Translations under genes and position numbers: made by a program | The notes under the pieces: generated by a model | Databases searched by the model: none | The model's input: the letters and a program-made list of their open reading frames with translations, nothing else | What the model was told of the DNA's origin: nothing | Part shown: piece after piece, positions 1 through 11,204 of the stretch | Layout: each line of letters starts with the position of its first letter | Position numbering within the stretch: the first letter of the stretch is position 1 | Assembly (NCBI GenBank): GCA_029844215.1 | Contig: CM056726.1 | Location: forward strand, 36,821,001 to 36,885,000 | Length of the DNA stretch: 64,000 nucleotides | From: Przewalskia tangutica | Taxonomy: Eukaryota; Streptophyta; Magnoliopsida; Solanales; Solanaceae | Reading direction: 5' to 3'

Positions 1-966
1 CTATAGCAAGGATCTATACCAAAATGACTAAGCTCCGGAACAATGGAGCTCTCCTGATAGCTGAGCAGGAATCCTAGACTCGTGGATCACCAAAATGAGT
101 GTCTGTACTTGCGGACATGAAACACAGCCCCCCGAAGAAAGGGGGTCAGTACGAAAAATGTGCCGAGTATGTAAAACATAAAGTACAATAAAGAAGATCA
201 TAAATGGCCAAAAGATAACATGAGACAAGTACAATAATCAAAGATACCAATGCAACTGTGCCTTATGAAATGGGAGTCATACATGTCCATATAATATACC
301 ATATCTGTGGATACTTGTCCACATATATCGTACCCAGCCCATTCTGGGACTCGGTGAATGAAGTCATATACGTGGATGTCTGTCCACATATATATCCGTG
401 GATACTTGTCCACTGCGCATATACCGTACTTGGCCCATCGTGGGACTCAGTGAAATAATCATATATGTGGATGTCTGTCCATATATATCGTACCCGACCC
501 ATTCTTGGACTCGGTAAGATCATCATTTATATATAAATATCGTACCCGGCCCTATAGCGAGGGACTCGGTGAAATGATATAATCACATCAAGGACGAATA
601 CAATATCATGAGTAACCATATGCAAATTAAATCATCATTTGACTCTCAAAGGAATAAATAAAATGAACTATCACTGAAAATCAAAGGCACTATCATATCA
701 TGTATCACTAGGAATTAGGATTCATTGGAACTATGTATGTCCGTCGTACACTCATTTATGTAAATCATGCCAAAAGATAGAAGAGATAGTTTCACATACC
801 TTATCGTCTATACCAACTTGATAATTAGAATTCGTCTCAATTAGTACTTCAACCTATAACAATAATAATATGCCCGTCAACTCTATGATTACTAGCATAC
901 GTTATATATCGAATTATGACTCTCTTTTTATAAATCAAATTGGGCAGCACTTCCCCTGCTTATACA
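1..966 (-). repeat. Element A left LTR, first visible part
   Basis: Aligns along its length with 16270-17230 in the right LTR. It contains subrepeats at about 300-570 built on a 'cccattctgggactcggtgaa' theme with 'gtggatgtctgtccacatat' between them, and a C-tract/G-tract hairpin at 128-145. About 350 bp of the LTR lie left of the window. Short ORFs here follow the subrepeats and do not look like genes. Confidence 0.9.
962..966. repeat. Target site duplication ATACA of element B, left
   Basis: Identical to 9691-9695; single copy in the empty site in the right LTR of A. Confidence 0.93.
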
Positions 967-2358
967 TGATGCGCGTAATATGCACACACTTTTAAACGCA
1001 AGTGCACGTTATTGTATCAAATAGTATAGTCTTAGATAAGACCGAATATCGTCCTCTAGGATTAGGGTTCAAGTACCAACTATCTATTTTCTAGTATCTA
1101 TTTGGTGAATTAATGATTGATTGTTTGGTTTATAACTAAGAATTATTAAAGATAAGTAAATATAAAGAATTACTTCAGATGTGATGAGAATAGGGCTTCT
1201 ATGTATCCTCACTATCCGCTTATGCTACTTACTAATGCATTACTTATGGTGTTCTTCTTTTGGAGAAAGCAGGTTTACGAAATCGTTTTATACTCCCGTT
1301 AGGGTTATATAAACACTCAACCCCAGTATTGTTCCTTACCTACCTTTCGGTGATAAGGGTAACTCTATAGGAGGATTAAGAACAAAAACCTAGTTGACCG
1401 TCACACACAATGCGCAAAATTAGGGTTGTTAAGCCTCTCATCAACGCTACAAAACTAATTGAGGTATTTTCATCCCAATTCAAGCATGTCTACCCAACTT
1501 ACAGCATATTCACAATCCCCCCTTTTCAGAATCTGATTAGAAATCATATTGTGATAACTAGTTGTCAATTAGTTACCAAGAATTCAACTCAATTATTGGA
1601 TAGATCTCTCAATAAGAAAAATAACCATAAGCATGCATTAATTTATAACATAAGTTTCAAGAAATTCAACATAGAAAGCCACATAAGTGAATTAGTTCTA
1701 GCCATGAATATGACAAGAACTAATTCAAAGTTCATCATGCAAAAACTGAATTAAAGAAAAGAAAAAGGAAAAGAAAGTACTAAGTTAATGGTATCCAATC
1801 TCAAGCCAAAATCTTGAGTTGTGCAGAAGGGAACCTCAAAAGCGCTAGGGTTCTCCTTATATAGGTTTAAAACGCCTCCTTCTTTTCCCTGCAGCTGGCC
1901 CAAAAATCGTCAAAAGACCTAATTTTTCAGCGTCGGCGCGCACTGCGAATAGCGCGCGGCCCGGAAGTTCTGCGATCCGTCGGGTGTTTTGGCGCGCCCC
2001 GATATCTGGCATGCGAGGCGCCCGCGGCTGTATCTTCTAGCTCTCGGATGTTTAGCGCGCGCGACTGCATCTGGCATGCGGCGCGCGTGCCAGTCTTCTG
2101 CCTCTGAATAGTGGCGCGCGCCCACTTTTAGCTGCGGGAGCGCCGCTGCTGGTCTGGATTTTAGCCTCGTTCGCCACTTTCTCTGTTTCGGCTCGACATC
2201 TCTCTTTTGCCCTCTTTTTGCTCCTTTTTAGTCATTTGGCCATTTTAACCACTTTGACTCAAAAGAAAGAAAAACTATCCTAATACGACACTTATATGTG
2301 CAAAATGGGACAAAAGACTAACTAAAAGCCCTCAAAGGTGTATATAAAATACAGATCA
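967..2358 (-). repeat. Element B left LTR (3' LTR of the element)
   Basis: 1392 bp, near-identical to 8283-9690 except in the GC-rich block 1925-2160, where motif letters are dropped or swapped relative to the right copy. The 114-codon ORF at 1410-1754 lies wholly inside the LTR; the homologous segment of the right LTR carries indels, so it is not a conserved gene. Confidence 0.92.
1932..2150. promoter_or_regulatory. GC-rich motif cluster, left LTR of B (degraded)
   Basis: Copies read ggcgcgc or similar where the right LTR has ggcgccgcgg. Function unknown. Confidence 0.5.
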
Positions 2359-2376
2359 AATACCCAAACTTAACCT
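2359..2376 (-). other. Polypurine tract of element B
   Basis: The reverse strand reads ttaagtttgggtatt up to the LTR edge. Similar 'ccccaaactta' tracts recur at about 2884 and 3489. Confidence 0.65.
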
Positions 2377-4083
2377 TTGCTCGCCTCGAGCAAAGATAGA
2401 AAAGAAATAAAATAAAAGACTCAAAGAACGAAAAATAAAAGACTCCTGTCATTAATCACTTTTCTTTGCATAAATGTTAACTAGAAAAACATGAAGGTTA
2501 GCGAGAATAATATCTGAGGAACATATAGCATGAAATTTTCAAAGACATCGAACACGTGAAGCTAAATATTTCGCAAACTCATATTCATCATGCTTAATGG
2601 AAGTCAATATACTAAATCATGCATATGAATTCAAGAATTCCTATGGCATGCTTACTTGCTATTCTCCACTAATTCGGATATGCATAAAAGAGATCTTGAG
2701 GACTTTGAGGTTGTAATGTAGGCTTAGGTAGGGGTTGGTAAAGATAGGCATTTAGGCTCATTTTTACGTACCATAAGCTCTTTGGCTTTTCAATTTTCCC
2801 TTTTTCTTTTGATTCTTTCCTTCACTTGATTCTATCCTTCCCTCTTTTGTTTTGGGAGAGTGAAGTGTATTATACTAATAGGCACCCCAAACTTAGGCTT
2901 TTGCCTCTTTCTTATTACTTTTCCATTGGGGTGCATCAAACTTGTTCACTCTTTTGTTTCTTCTTTTTAACACAATGTACTCCACTATTTCATATTTTCA
3001 CTTATGGCACAATTTTGTGGGAATATAGGGTGTCAAAGAAGAAGTTTCAAATTTAGGCTCAATAGGGTGACTAGGGATATTTTTAAAAGTGCAGGATAGA
3101 AAAGAATGGTAAGAATTGACTATCAAAGAAATGCACAGTCATCTCCTAACATACATATCCTAACTATTTCGCCTCAAATAGCAAGCAATCATAACACATA
3201 AGCATTTATCATTTAGCATGCATGACTCAAGCAAGAAACTCCAAATAGACAGATTCTGTGAGTTTTTGGCATATCTATCCTAAGTGTTTAGATAGTTGCT
3301 TCAATTCCTTTACATTATTCCACCTTACTTCACTAGGTATTTCTAGCAACTACAGCATACATGATCTTTGTGAGCAATTATGACTCGAAAGAAAAAATTT
3401 TGGTGACTCAAAATAAACATAAAACAAATAAAAGATTTAAATAAAACATAACATGACACACAAATAAAAACTAAAACACAAAAACACACCCCCAAACTTA
3501 AATCACACATTGTCCCCAATGTGTGTAGACTCAAAGACAGTAAATAAAATAACACTTACAAACTTTGGTTAAAATGGTGGTGGTGGCGGTGGGTAATGCT
3601 TTGAATTCCGTGAGGGGAGGAGTATTCTGGATGTTTTGATTTGGCGATAGAACGCCGGATCGGGGTATCCTCGGACTCATCGTTTAGTTGTGGCGCGCGG
3701 CACAAATGGCGCGCGGCTGAGCTCTGGTGCGCCGATCATTTGGCGATTTTTCTGGATATCCTTGGCTTCCACCTGTCAACACAGCACAGACACACGAACC
3801 CAAGACCGTGAGGCGATCAAGACAAAATAAAATAAACTAAAAAGCAGTTGAAATAACATAATTAAAACATTGAGTTGTCTCCCAACTAGTATTTGTCTTT
3901 CTGATGCTTTTAGCGGACGCCAAGTTCCTTATTTTTAAGGATTGAGAAGTTACCAAGTTCATGTATTCCATTTCATTGATCGGGTAGGGTTTTAACCTCT
4001 GTCCGTTTACTTTGAAGCGGCTCCTCTCTCCTTTTATTTCAATTGCTCGTATGGGAATACTCTTTACTACAGTGTATGGTCTG
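2377..4083 (-). other. Element B region between integrase and 3' LTR, no recognisable gene
   Basis: In many Athila elements an env-like ORF lies here. I can read no long ORF and recognise no domain. Two short ORFs (2826-3056 plus, 3343-3555 minus) look like chance. The stretch holds two extra polypurine-like tracts (reverse of ccccaaactta) and a GC-rich motif cluster at 3688-3735. Confidence 0.6.
3688..3735. promoter_or_regulatory. GC-rich motif cluster, 3' region of B
   Basis: tggcgcgcggcac, tggcgcgcggctg and tggtgcgccg in 48 bp. Function unknown. Confidence 0.4.
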
Positions 4084-5148
4084 TCAGCGTGATTTTAACT
4101 TGCAAAACAATCTTAACCTTGAGTTGAATAGCGAGACTTGTTGTCCTTCTTGAAAATCTTTTGGTATCAAATTCTTATCGTGCCATGCTTTCGTTCGTTC
4201 CTTGTAGATCTTTGCATTCATGGCATTGTGTCGGAATTCATCTAATTCGCTCAGCTGTAGTAGCCTCCTCTGTCCTGCTGCCGTGGTATCCATGTTTAAC
4301 TTCTTCATTGCCCAGTATGCTCTGTGTTCCAACTCTACTGGCAAATGACATGCTTTACCAAAAACTAATTTATAAGGTGACATACCAATTGGTGTTTTGA
4401 ATCTTTGTCATTATGCCCACAGTGCGTCATCTAATTTGATAGACCAGTCTTTCCTTGAGTCGTTCACCGTCTTTTCCAATATGCTCTTCACTTCTCTATT
4501 TGACACTTCCGCTTGCCCATTAGCTTGAGGATGGTAAGCAGTTGTAGTGCGGTGGTAAACTCCATATCGGGAAAGCAATGAATTCAGCTGCCTATTGCAG
4601 AAATGGCTCCCTTCATCACTGATGAGAGCTCTTGGTGTCTGCGAACCTTGTGAAAATATTCTTACGGAGGAATTTTTGAACAGTTTCTTGTCGTTTTCTT
4701 TGGTGGCCACTGCATCTAACCATTTGGACACATAGTCTACTGCCAGAAGGATGTATTGATTTACAAAGGATCGCGGGAATGGTCCCATGAAATCAATTCC
4801 CCACACATCGAATAGTTCTACTTCCAAGATCCCGTGTGAAGGCATCTCGTTTCGTCTTGAGATGTTCCCTGTTCTTTGACAATTATCACATATCTGCACA
4901 AAGGCATGGGCATCCTTGAAGAGCGTTGGCCAATAGAATCCGCATTGCAATACCTTTGCCGCTGTTCTTGATGCCCCAAAGTGTCCACCACATGATAAGG
5001 TGTGGCAATGGGTGAGAACCTGGTGCATCTCTTCCTCTGGTATGCATCGCCTGATGACTTGGTCGGCACAGTGTTTGTATAGCATTGGTTCCTCCCAATA
5101 GTAATGTTTTACTTCAGAATAAAACCTCTTCACTTGCTGTCTTGACAA
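4084..5148 (-). pseudogene. Element B integrase (Ty3/gypsy), frameshifted
   Basis: The 245-codon segment 4411-5148 holds the N-terminal zinc-binding HHCC region (HCHTLSCGGHFG, then CDNCQRTG) and the catalytic core: first Asp in GIDFMGPFP, second in ISDEGSHFC, Glu in the NREVKSILEK helix. The next frame (4084-4383) continues with MSPYKLVFGKACHLPVELEH and the C-terminal part, so one frameshift separates them near 4384-4411. The catalytic triad appears present, but upstream RT and RNase H are broken. The family enzyme joins element cDNA to chromosomal DNA in the nucleus. Confidence 0.9.
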
Positions 5149-5227
5149 GCACGGGGTAGAACTTTAGGCAAGAAAGTTAACAAAATCAGTACAAGGTAAA
5201 TTAGAATTCATACTTACTCAAAGCAGT

Positions 5228-6357
5228 TGTTAAATGCGGAAAGTGATCATTTATTTGCACATCCTTGGTGTTCGGCTCTCTGTGTTCTCGATGCGGACAA
5301 GTGATGCAAATGAATTCTCTGTTCCTTTCTTATCACGAATCTACGTCAAATTCTTGTAGAAGTAGGACCCATCGAATGAGGCGAGGCTTAGCATCCTTCT
5401 TTGTCATTAAGTACTTTATAGCAGAGTGGTCAGTGTATACTATCACTTTATTTCCAATCAAGTAGGGCCTGAATTTCTCAAACGCATATACTATAGCTAG
5501 CAATTCTTTTTCAGTAGTTGCATAATTTAATTGTCGTCATTTAGAGTTTTACTAGCATAGTAAATGGATCTAAATACCTTGTCGATTCTCTGTCCAAGTA
5601 CCGCTCCAGCGCATAGTCGCTGCATCATACGTGAGTTCAAATGGGAGCTCCCAATTTGGTGCAATGACTATGGGTCTTTGAGGTAAGCTTCTCTTGGCGT
5701 TTGAAATGCGGATGAGCATTCTTTATTGAAGTCGAAGGCTACCCGTCATTAGCAATGTGGAGAGGGCTTTGAGACCTTTGAAAAATCCTTGATGAATCTT
5801 CTATAGAAACTGCATGTCGAGGAAACCGACTCCTTTTGTTGATCTTTGGAGGTGGTAGATTTTCGATCACCGAGATCTTTGCTTTGTCTACCTCAATACC
5901 TTGGCTTGATATTTTATGCCCCAAGGCGATTCATACATCACCATGAAGTGACACTTCTCCCAATTTAGCACAAGTTAGATTCTTGCAGGCTCAACTAACA
6001 GCTAGATGCCTTAAACATTCATCAAATGATGCTCCAAAGACCGAAAAGTCATCCATAAAGATCTCTATAGTCCTCTCTACCATATCGAGAAAATTGCCAT
6101 CATACACCTTTGAAAAGTAGCAGGTGCATTGCAGAGTCCAAATGGCATTCTTCTAAATGCAAATGTGCCAAAAGGGCAAGTGAATGTTGTCTTTTCCTGA
6201 TCTTCTGGGGCTATTGCAATCTGGTGATACCTTGAGTATCCATCAAAAGCAATAGTAGTTATGCCCCTGTAGTCATCAACATTTGATCTAGGAATGGCAA
6301 CGGGAAGTGGTCTTTTCTAGTTGATTTATTCAACTTGCGATAGTCAATGCAGATTCT
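5228..6357 (-). pseudogene. Element B reverse transcriptase and RNase H, multiply broken
   Basis: Continuation of the pol frame from 6358, starting with a stop where Trp is expected before RICIDYRKLNK. Recognisable blocks in changing frames are the RT core (KTTFTCPFGTFAFRRMPFG), the active-site region FMDDFSVFG near 6035-6065, the LGHKISSQGIEVDKAK block (5850-5930) and RNase H text (AFEKFRPYLIGNKVIVYTDH, near 5410-5490). Several frameshifts and stops exclude a working enzyme. Ty3/gypsy RNase H follows RT, as here. Confidence 0.85.
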
Positions 6358-7563
6358 TCATCCGGTGACTGTTCTCGAGGGAATGAGTTCGTTTCTTTCG
6401 TTAGCCACCACTGTTATTCCACCCTTTTTCGGCACCACTTGTACTGGACTTACCCAAGTGCTATCAGATATGGGGTAAATTACTCCTGCATCGAGCCATT
6501 TTAGGATTTCTTTCCTTACTACCTCCTTCATATTTGGGTTCAGTCGCCTCTGGGCTTCGATGGATGGTCTGCTCTCCTCATCTAGACGGATCTTATGCAT
6601 TACCGTTGATGGACTTATCCCTTTTATGTCTGCTAATGTCCATCCAATAGCCCGCTTGTGATTCTTTAGTACTCTTAGCAGTTTATCAATCTCTTCGGTG
6701 GATAGGTGGCATGAAATGATCACTGGTAGGGTTTTCTCTTCACCTAGGTATTGGTATTGTAGATGATTGGGTAGGATTTTTAACTCTAACTCTGGGGCCT
6801 TCTCTGTGGATGGTAATGATCTTTCTGGTACTTGTCCCAGCTCTTCATACTTCTTTGTCCATGTATCCCATTTTTCATAAGCATTCATCCAATTTGCATA
6901 CTCCATCAGATCTGGATCGTTTCTACTATCATCATCCCATGTGGTCAGTACTTCTTCAAGCGTATCATCATATTCGAACTCTTTGTTTGACATTGTCTCT
7001 TCGATAAGATCAATGGCTGAGCAGTTATCTTTGGCCTCTGGAAAATTTGCTGTTTGAAGAACATTAAAAATCACCTCTTCTTCATCTACAAGCTTGATTC
7101 CCTTTTGAACATCAATGAGAGCCTGTCCTGTGGCTAAGAAGAGTCTGCCCAGTATGATGGGGATTCCATCGTTATCTTGTATGTCTAAGATAACGAAATC
7201 GGCGGGGAAGATGAACTTGTCCACTTTTACTAATATATCTTCGATGACTCCTCTCGGATGAACAATTGAGCGGTCAGCTAGCTGCAAGGTGATGTTTGTA
7301 GGTTTGATTTCTCCCATTTCTAGTTTGCAGAAAACTAGATAGGGCATCAGATTTATGCCTGCTCCCAGGTCGCACAGTGCCTTTTGACATTCAAACTTTC
7401 CAATAGTGCATGGGATGGTAAAGCTCCCAGGGTCTTGTAACTTCTGAGGCAGTTGTCTCTGTAGGATGACACTACATTCTTCAGTTAACATCACCGTTTC
7501 GTAATCCTCTATCTTCCTCTTTTTGCTAAGCACATCCTTCATGAACTTGACGTAGCTCGGCAT
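6358..7563 (-). pseudogene. Element B protease and start of reverse transcriptase
   Basis: 401 open codons. Protease lies at roughly residues 20-170, with the Athila-type active site in ALCDLGAGINLMP (DLGA instead of DT/SG) and the IILGRLFLATG flap-side block. RT begins at about residue 310 (WTLADIKGISPSTVMHKI) and runs through DAGVIYPISDSTWVSPVQVV and PKKGG. The frame ends at a stop replacing the Trp of the WRICIDYRKLN block. On the upstream side a frameshift near 7570-7590 separates it from text resembling FVEVLKQLQLNIP. Open length is unusual for so damaged an element and may be chance. Confidence 0.88.
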
Positions 7564-7671
7564 TTGTTCTAGTGCTTGAAAGCGGGATATTGAGTTGCAA
7601 TTGTTTGAGAACCTCCACGAACGGAGAATTGCTTGTCAAGAGTGCATGTTTTTAACTGGGATATGGTATCA

Positions 7672-8148
7672 TCACTGGGTGCCGTTGCCACCGCGTGCCG
7701 CTTTTTTCGATTTACAGGTTCCGCGCCGCGTTCGATTCAGCCGCGCGCCACTTTCCTGCACTGTCTCGGATGCCAGAACTTCCTGTACTATCTCCGAATC
7801 CTCGACGCCGCGGCCATGATCATTGGCGCGTACGGCCGCAAACTTTCTCTCCCCTGATTCGGCATCCTTCAGGTCAATTGCCTGACATTGTGTTTCCTTA
7901 TTGCTTATCCCAGATGCAGATTGCTCTTCTTGCGGTTCGCTGTTGAATATGACCGCGAGTTCTGCTATTTCTGTTTCCAACTTCTTTATACCCAACCTCA
8001 TTTCGTCCATGAACTGAGCTTGGGACCTCGTGAGACTGAGTATAGTTTCTCGTAATTCCTCCCTCTGTTCCTCTATGGTTGGCTCTCTATCATATGGACA
8101 GTAAAAATCCATATCTAAAGTGTTCCTGAAACGAATCAAAGCCAACAA
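7672..8148 (-). pseudogene. Element B gag C-terminal remnant
   Basis: 158 codons starting only ~110 bp from the primer site. The text (TIEEQREELRETILSLTRSQ, then KKLETEIAELAVIF) resembles the coiled, Gln/Glu-rich tail of Athila gag before protease, but the large N-terminal gag and zinc motif are absent. The C-terminal half is unusually Arg/Ala-rich because it is translated from GC-rich motif DNA (7680-7840). Either most of gag was deleted or this is a derivative with a rebuilt leader; I cannot tell which. Confidence 0.6.
7675..7840. promoter_or_regulatory. GC-rich motif cluster, gag remnant of B
   Basis: Includes gacgccgcggccatg at 7804 and ggcgcgtacggcc at 7825, 21 bp apart, plus ccgcgccgcg near 7731. 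Confidence 0.4.
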
Positions 8149-8258
8149 AAAAAATCAAGGCTCCTCGAATTTTCGTAAAAACTAAAAATAAAAATAACAA
8201 ATTAACTTACCAAATTAGAAATTAAAAATAGATGAATTTGATATTGAACTATGTCTAA

Positions 8259-8276
8259 TCCCCGGCAACGGCGCCA
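8259..8276 (-). other. Primer binding site of element B (tRNA-Asp)
   Basis: The plus strand reads tccccggcaacggcgcca, an 18-base match to the 3' end of plant tRNA-Asp(GUC) including CCA. It therefore primes minus-oriented element B next to its 5' LTR. Confidence 0.9.
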
Positions 8277-8282
8277 AAAACT

Positions 8283-9690
8283 TGATGCGCGTAATATGCA
8301 CACACTTTTAAACGCAAGTGCACATTATCGTATCAAGTAGTATAGTCTTAGATAAGACTGAATATCGTCCTCTAGGATTAGGGTTCAAGTACCAACTATC
8401 TATTTTCTAGTATCTATTTGGTGAATTAATGATTGATTGTTTGGTTTATAACTAAGAATTATTAAAGATAAGTAAATAAAGAATTACTTCAGATGTGATG
8501 AGAATAGGGCTTCTATGTATCCTCACTATCCGCTTATGCTACTTACTAATGCATTACTTATGGTGTTCTTCTTTTGGAGAAAGCAGGTTTACGAAATCGT
8601 TTTATACTCCGTTAGGTTATATAAACACTCAACCCAGATTGTTCCTTACCTACCTTCGGTGATAAGGATAACTCTATAGGAGGATTAAGAACAAAAACCT
8701 AGTTGACCGTCACGCACAATGCGCAAAATTAGGGTTGTTAAGCCTCTCATCAACGCTATAAAACTAATTGAGGTATTTTCATCCCCAATTCAAGCCTGTC
8801 TACCCAACTTACAGCATATTCACAATCCCCTTTTCGTAACTGATTAGAAATAATATTGTGATAACTAGTTGTCAATTAGTTACCAAGAATTCAACTCAAT
8901 TATTGGATAGATCTCTCGATAAGAAAAATAACCATAAGCATGCATTAATTTATAACATAAGTTTCAAGAAATTCAACATAGAAAGCCCTATAAGAGAATT
9001 AGTTCCTAGCCATGAATATGACAAGAACTAATTCAAAGTTCATCATGCAAAAACTGAATTAAAGAAAAGAAAAAGGAAAAGAAAGTACTAAGTTAATGGT
9101 ATCCAATCTCCAAGCCAAAATCTTGAGTTGTGCAAAGGGAACCTCAAAAGCGCCTAGGGTTCTCCTTATATAGGTTTAAAACGCCTCCTTCTTTTCCTCG
9201 CAGCTGGCCCAAAAATCCGTCAAAAGACCTAATTTTTCCGCGTCGGCGCTGCGGCCCTGCAGATAGGCGCCGCGGCGCCGGAAGTTCTGCGATCCGTCGG
9301 GTGTTTTGGCGCCGCGGCCCTGATATCTGCTGTCTGAGGGCGCCGCGGCGCTGTATCTTATGTAGCTCCTCGGATGTTTAGGCGCCGCGGCCCTGCATCT
9401 GCATGCGGTAGCGCGTGCCGAGGTCTTCGCCTCGAATAGTGGCGCCGCGCCACCGCTTTGGCTGCGGAGGCGCCGCGACTGGTCCAGATTTTAGCCTCGT
9501 TCGCCACTTTCTCGCTGCTCTGGCATCTCCTCTTTTGCCCTCTTTTTGCTCCTTTTCCGCCATTTGGCCATTTTAACCACTTTGACTCAAAAGAAAGAAA
9601 AACTATCCTAATACGACACTTATATGTGCAAAATGGGACAAAAGACTAACTAAAACTAACTCAAAAGGTGTATATAAAATACACCGATCA
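8283..9690 (-). repeat. Element B right LTR (5' LTR of the element)
   Basis: 1408 bp, TG...CA. It lies 6 bp from the tRNA-Asp primer site and contains the best-preserved GC-rich motif cluster of the window (9245-9480). ORFs here are not conserved with the left LTR. Confidence 0.92.
9245..9480. promoter_or_regulatory. GC-rich motif cluster, right LTR of B (best preserved)
   Basis: Copies start at 9245, 9266, 9308, 9339, 9381, 9441 and 9469. 9266-9279 is the perfect palindrome ggcgccgcggcgcc. The others alternate ggcgccgcggccctg and ggcgccgcggcgctg. Confidence 0.65.
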
Positions 9691-9695
9691 ATACA
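9691..9695. repeat. Target site duplication ATACA of element B, right
   Basis: Identical to 962-966. The flanks rejoin to match 17220-17240. Confidence 0.93.
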
Positions 9696-11168
9696 CACAA
9701 CCGCAATTCACACATAAGGTCGACAACATCGATAACAAGACATAACTCAAGGATATAACCAAAACAGTCTCATATACTCCATATACGCCATAATTATACA
9801 TTCATGTAATACAACAACCACAACAACCAAGGTGATTACTACACCTATTTCTAATGTTAATCCAACCCCTTAATCCATATTAAAACAGTCATTAAAACAG
9901 TCCACTCCCGCAACAACAAGGATGCAATGTATCACTTTTCTACAGTTTTATTCCTTTAGGACATATATTAGCAACTACCACAATGTACATGCATATTCAT
10001 GACTAAAATTCCAGCATTCTAACTCAACAAAATAACCCCTAAATACAACACAACATGTCCAACAATTTCATGGGGTGTCACGGTCCACAATTTATAACAC
10101 CATAGCTCTTCTCATAATTCCTTAAATTCCAATTCATGTTTCCACACTTCCATATAAACAACTACAACTTCAAATATCAAGATTTCCTTCAACTTTAAAA
10201 TGCAACCAATGACAATGATAACAACAACAACAATCAAACCCAATGTATACAAAACAGTCCCAAATCGGTAAATATACTTCAATCGGCTCAACTACAACAC
10301 CAAACAATCACATGCATTTAATTATTTCCAATCTCTCTTAACATGAGTTCATCTCTTAACTACAACATCATTTAACTTCCAAATACTCTATAAGAAGAAG
10401 AAATCTTACCTCAACTTAAGCCAAAACAGTCCCTACGGCCACTGCACCATTTTGCACCATTTCTTCAACTTACAATGACATGCATGCATTTTTTATGAGT
10501 TTAAATCCATCTTACTTACATGTATTTCTTCCAAATAGCTCATTTTCAAAACTAAAGTTGTTAGGCTAATTTATGGAGCAGTTTCGGTCCACGTGACCCA
10601 CTGTTTGGAGTTTACCATGGCTTAGAAATTAGTAGAAGAGTTTAATCTTGGAAGGGGGAGTTGATTTTGTCTTTTCTTGGCTATGGAGGATGCGGGAAAA
10701 ATCTGTGGGAGAAAGAGAGTGAGAGAGAATGGATGTTTGGAGGAGTGATTTTCGAAAATGGGGGAGGAAATAAGTGGAGCATGGTTATATGTGAGCATGT
10801 GGGCTGAAAAGTCTTGCATGTGGTGTGTTTTTGCCACTTGGAGGGCACAAGGGTTGGTCCACTAGTCCCCACTTTTCATCCTCTCCACTAAAATAAATCC
10901 CACTCTTTAAATAATCTTAGACCCCACTTTATCTATATCCTGAAATTTTGAAATGGCCTCATATTCTCAATGTGAAAATTTAATAATACAACACTAAGTC
11001 CATAACTCCATTGGAAAATCCAACTACTAGTATTAATTCCCCTCGTCACATTTGTTGTATCCAAGATTATTCCGGAATTACATTCTTTGTATACAAATTC
11101 CCAATACTCGAATCTTATTTTCTTAATCACGTTCTCAATTTATCGCCTTAAAATTACGAGGTGTAACA
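9696..11168 (-). repeat. Element A left LTR, remainder
   Basis: Continues the LTR after element B and matches 17236-18785, ending ggtgtaaca. It lacks a ~49-bp duplication and a longer CAA microsatellite present in the right LTR. Confidence 0.9.
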
Positions 11169-11183
11169 TCCTTCCCCCCTTAG
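11169..11183 (-). other. Polypurine tract of element A
   Basis: The plus strand tccttccccccttag reads as a G/A-rich tract on the minus strand, directly next to the left LTR. It fixes element A as minus-oriented. Confidence 0.85.
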
Positions 11184-11184
11184 A

Positions 11185-11204
11185 AACATTCGTCCTCGAA
11201 TGTT
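11185..11204 (-). other. Inverted repeat beside the polypurine tract of A
   Basis: An 8-bp perfect stem, aacattcg and cgaatgtt, with a 4-base loop. The same stem at the same place occurs in element E (33623-33642) with a different loop. Confidence 0.7.

Larger units (their letters stand above)
967..9690 (-). mobile_element. Element B: degenerate Athila-type Ty3/gypsy element inserted in the left LTR of A
   Basis: Direct LTRs 967-2358 and 8283-9690 start tgatgcgcgtaa and end gatca. The 5-bp duplication ATACA lies at 962-966 and 9691-9695, and the unbroken site (gcttatacacac) is preserved near 17226-17237 in the other LTR of A. Pol order read on the minus strand is protease, RT, RNase H, integrase, as in Ty3/gypsy. 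The protease has the DLGA active-site form and the primer site matches tRNA-Asp, both typical of Athila. Gag is almost wholly missing and pol carries stops and frameshifts, so the element is dead. Confidence 0.92.

Noticed and set aside
198..526. Overlapping ORFs rich in Tyr/Asp/His
   Set aside because: Translations of LTR subrepeats of A, repeated at 16469-16795.
1410..1754. 114-codon ORF as a gene
   Set aside because: Lies in the LTR of B; the matching segment of the other LTR is frameshifted.
2377..4083. env-like gene of an Athila element
   Set aside because: Position fits, but there is no long ORF, signal peptide or membrane segment I can support.
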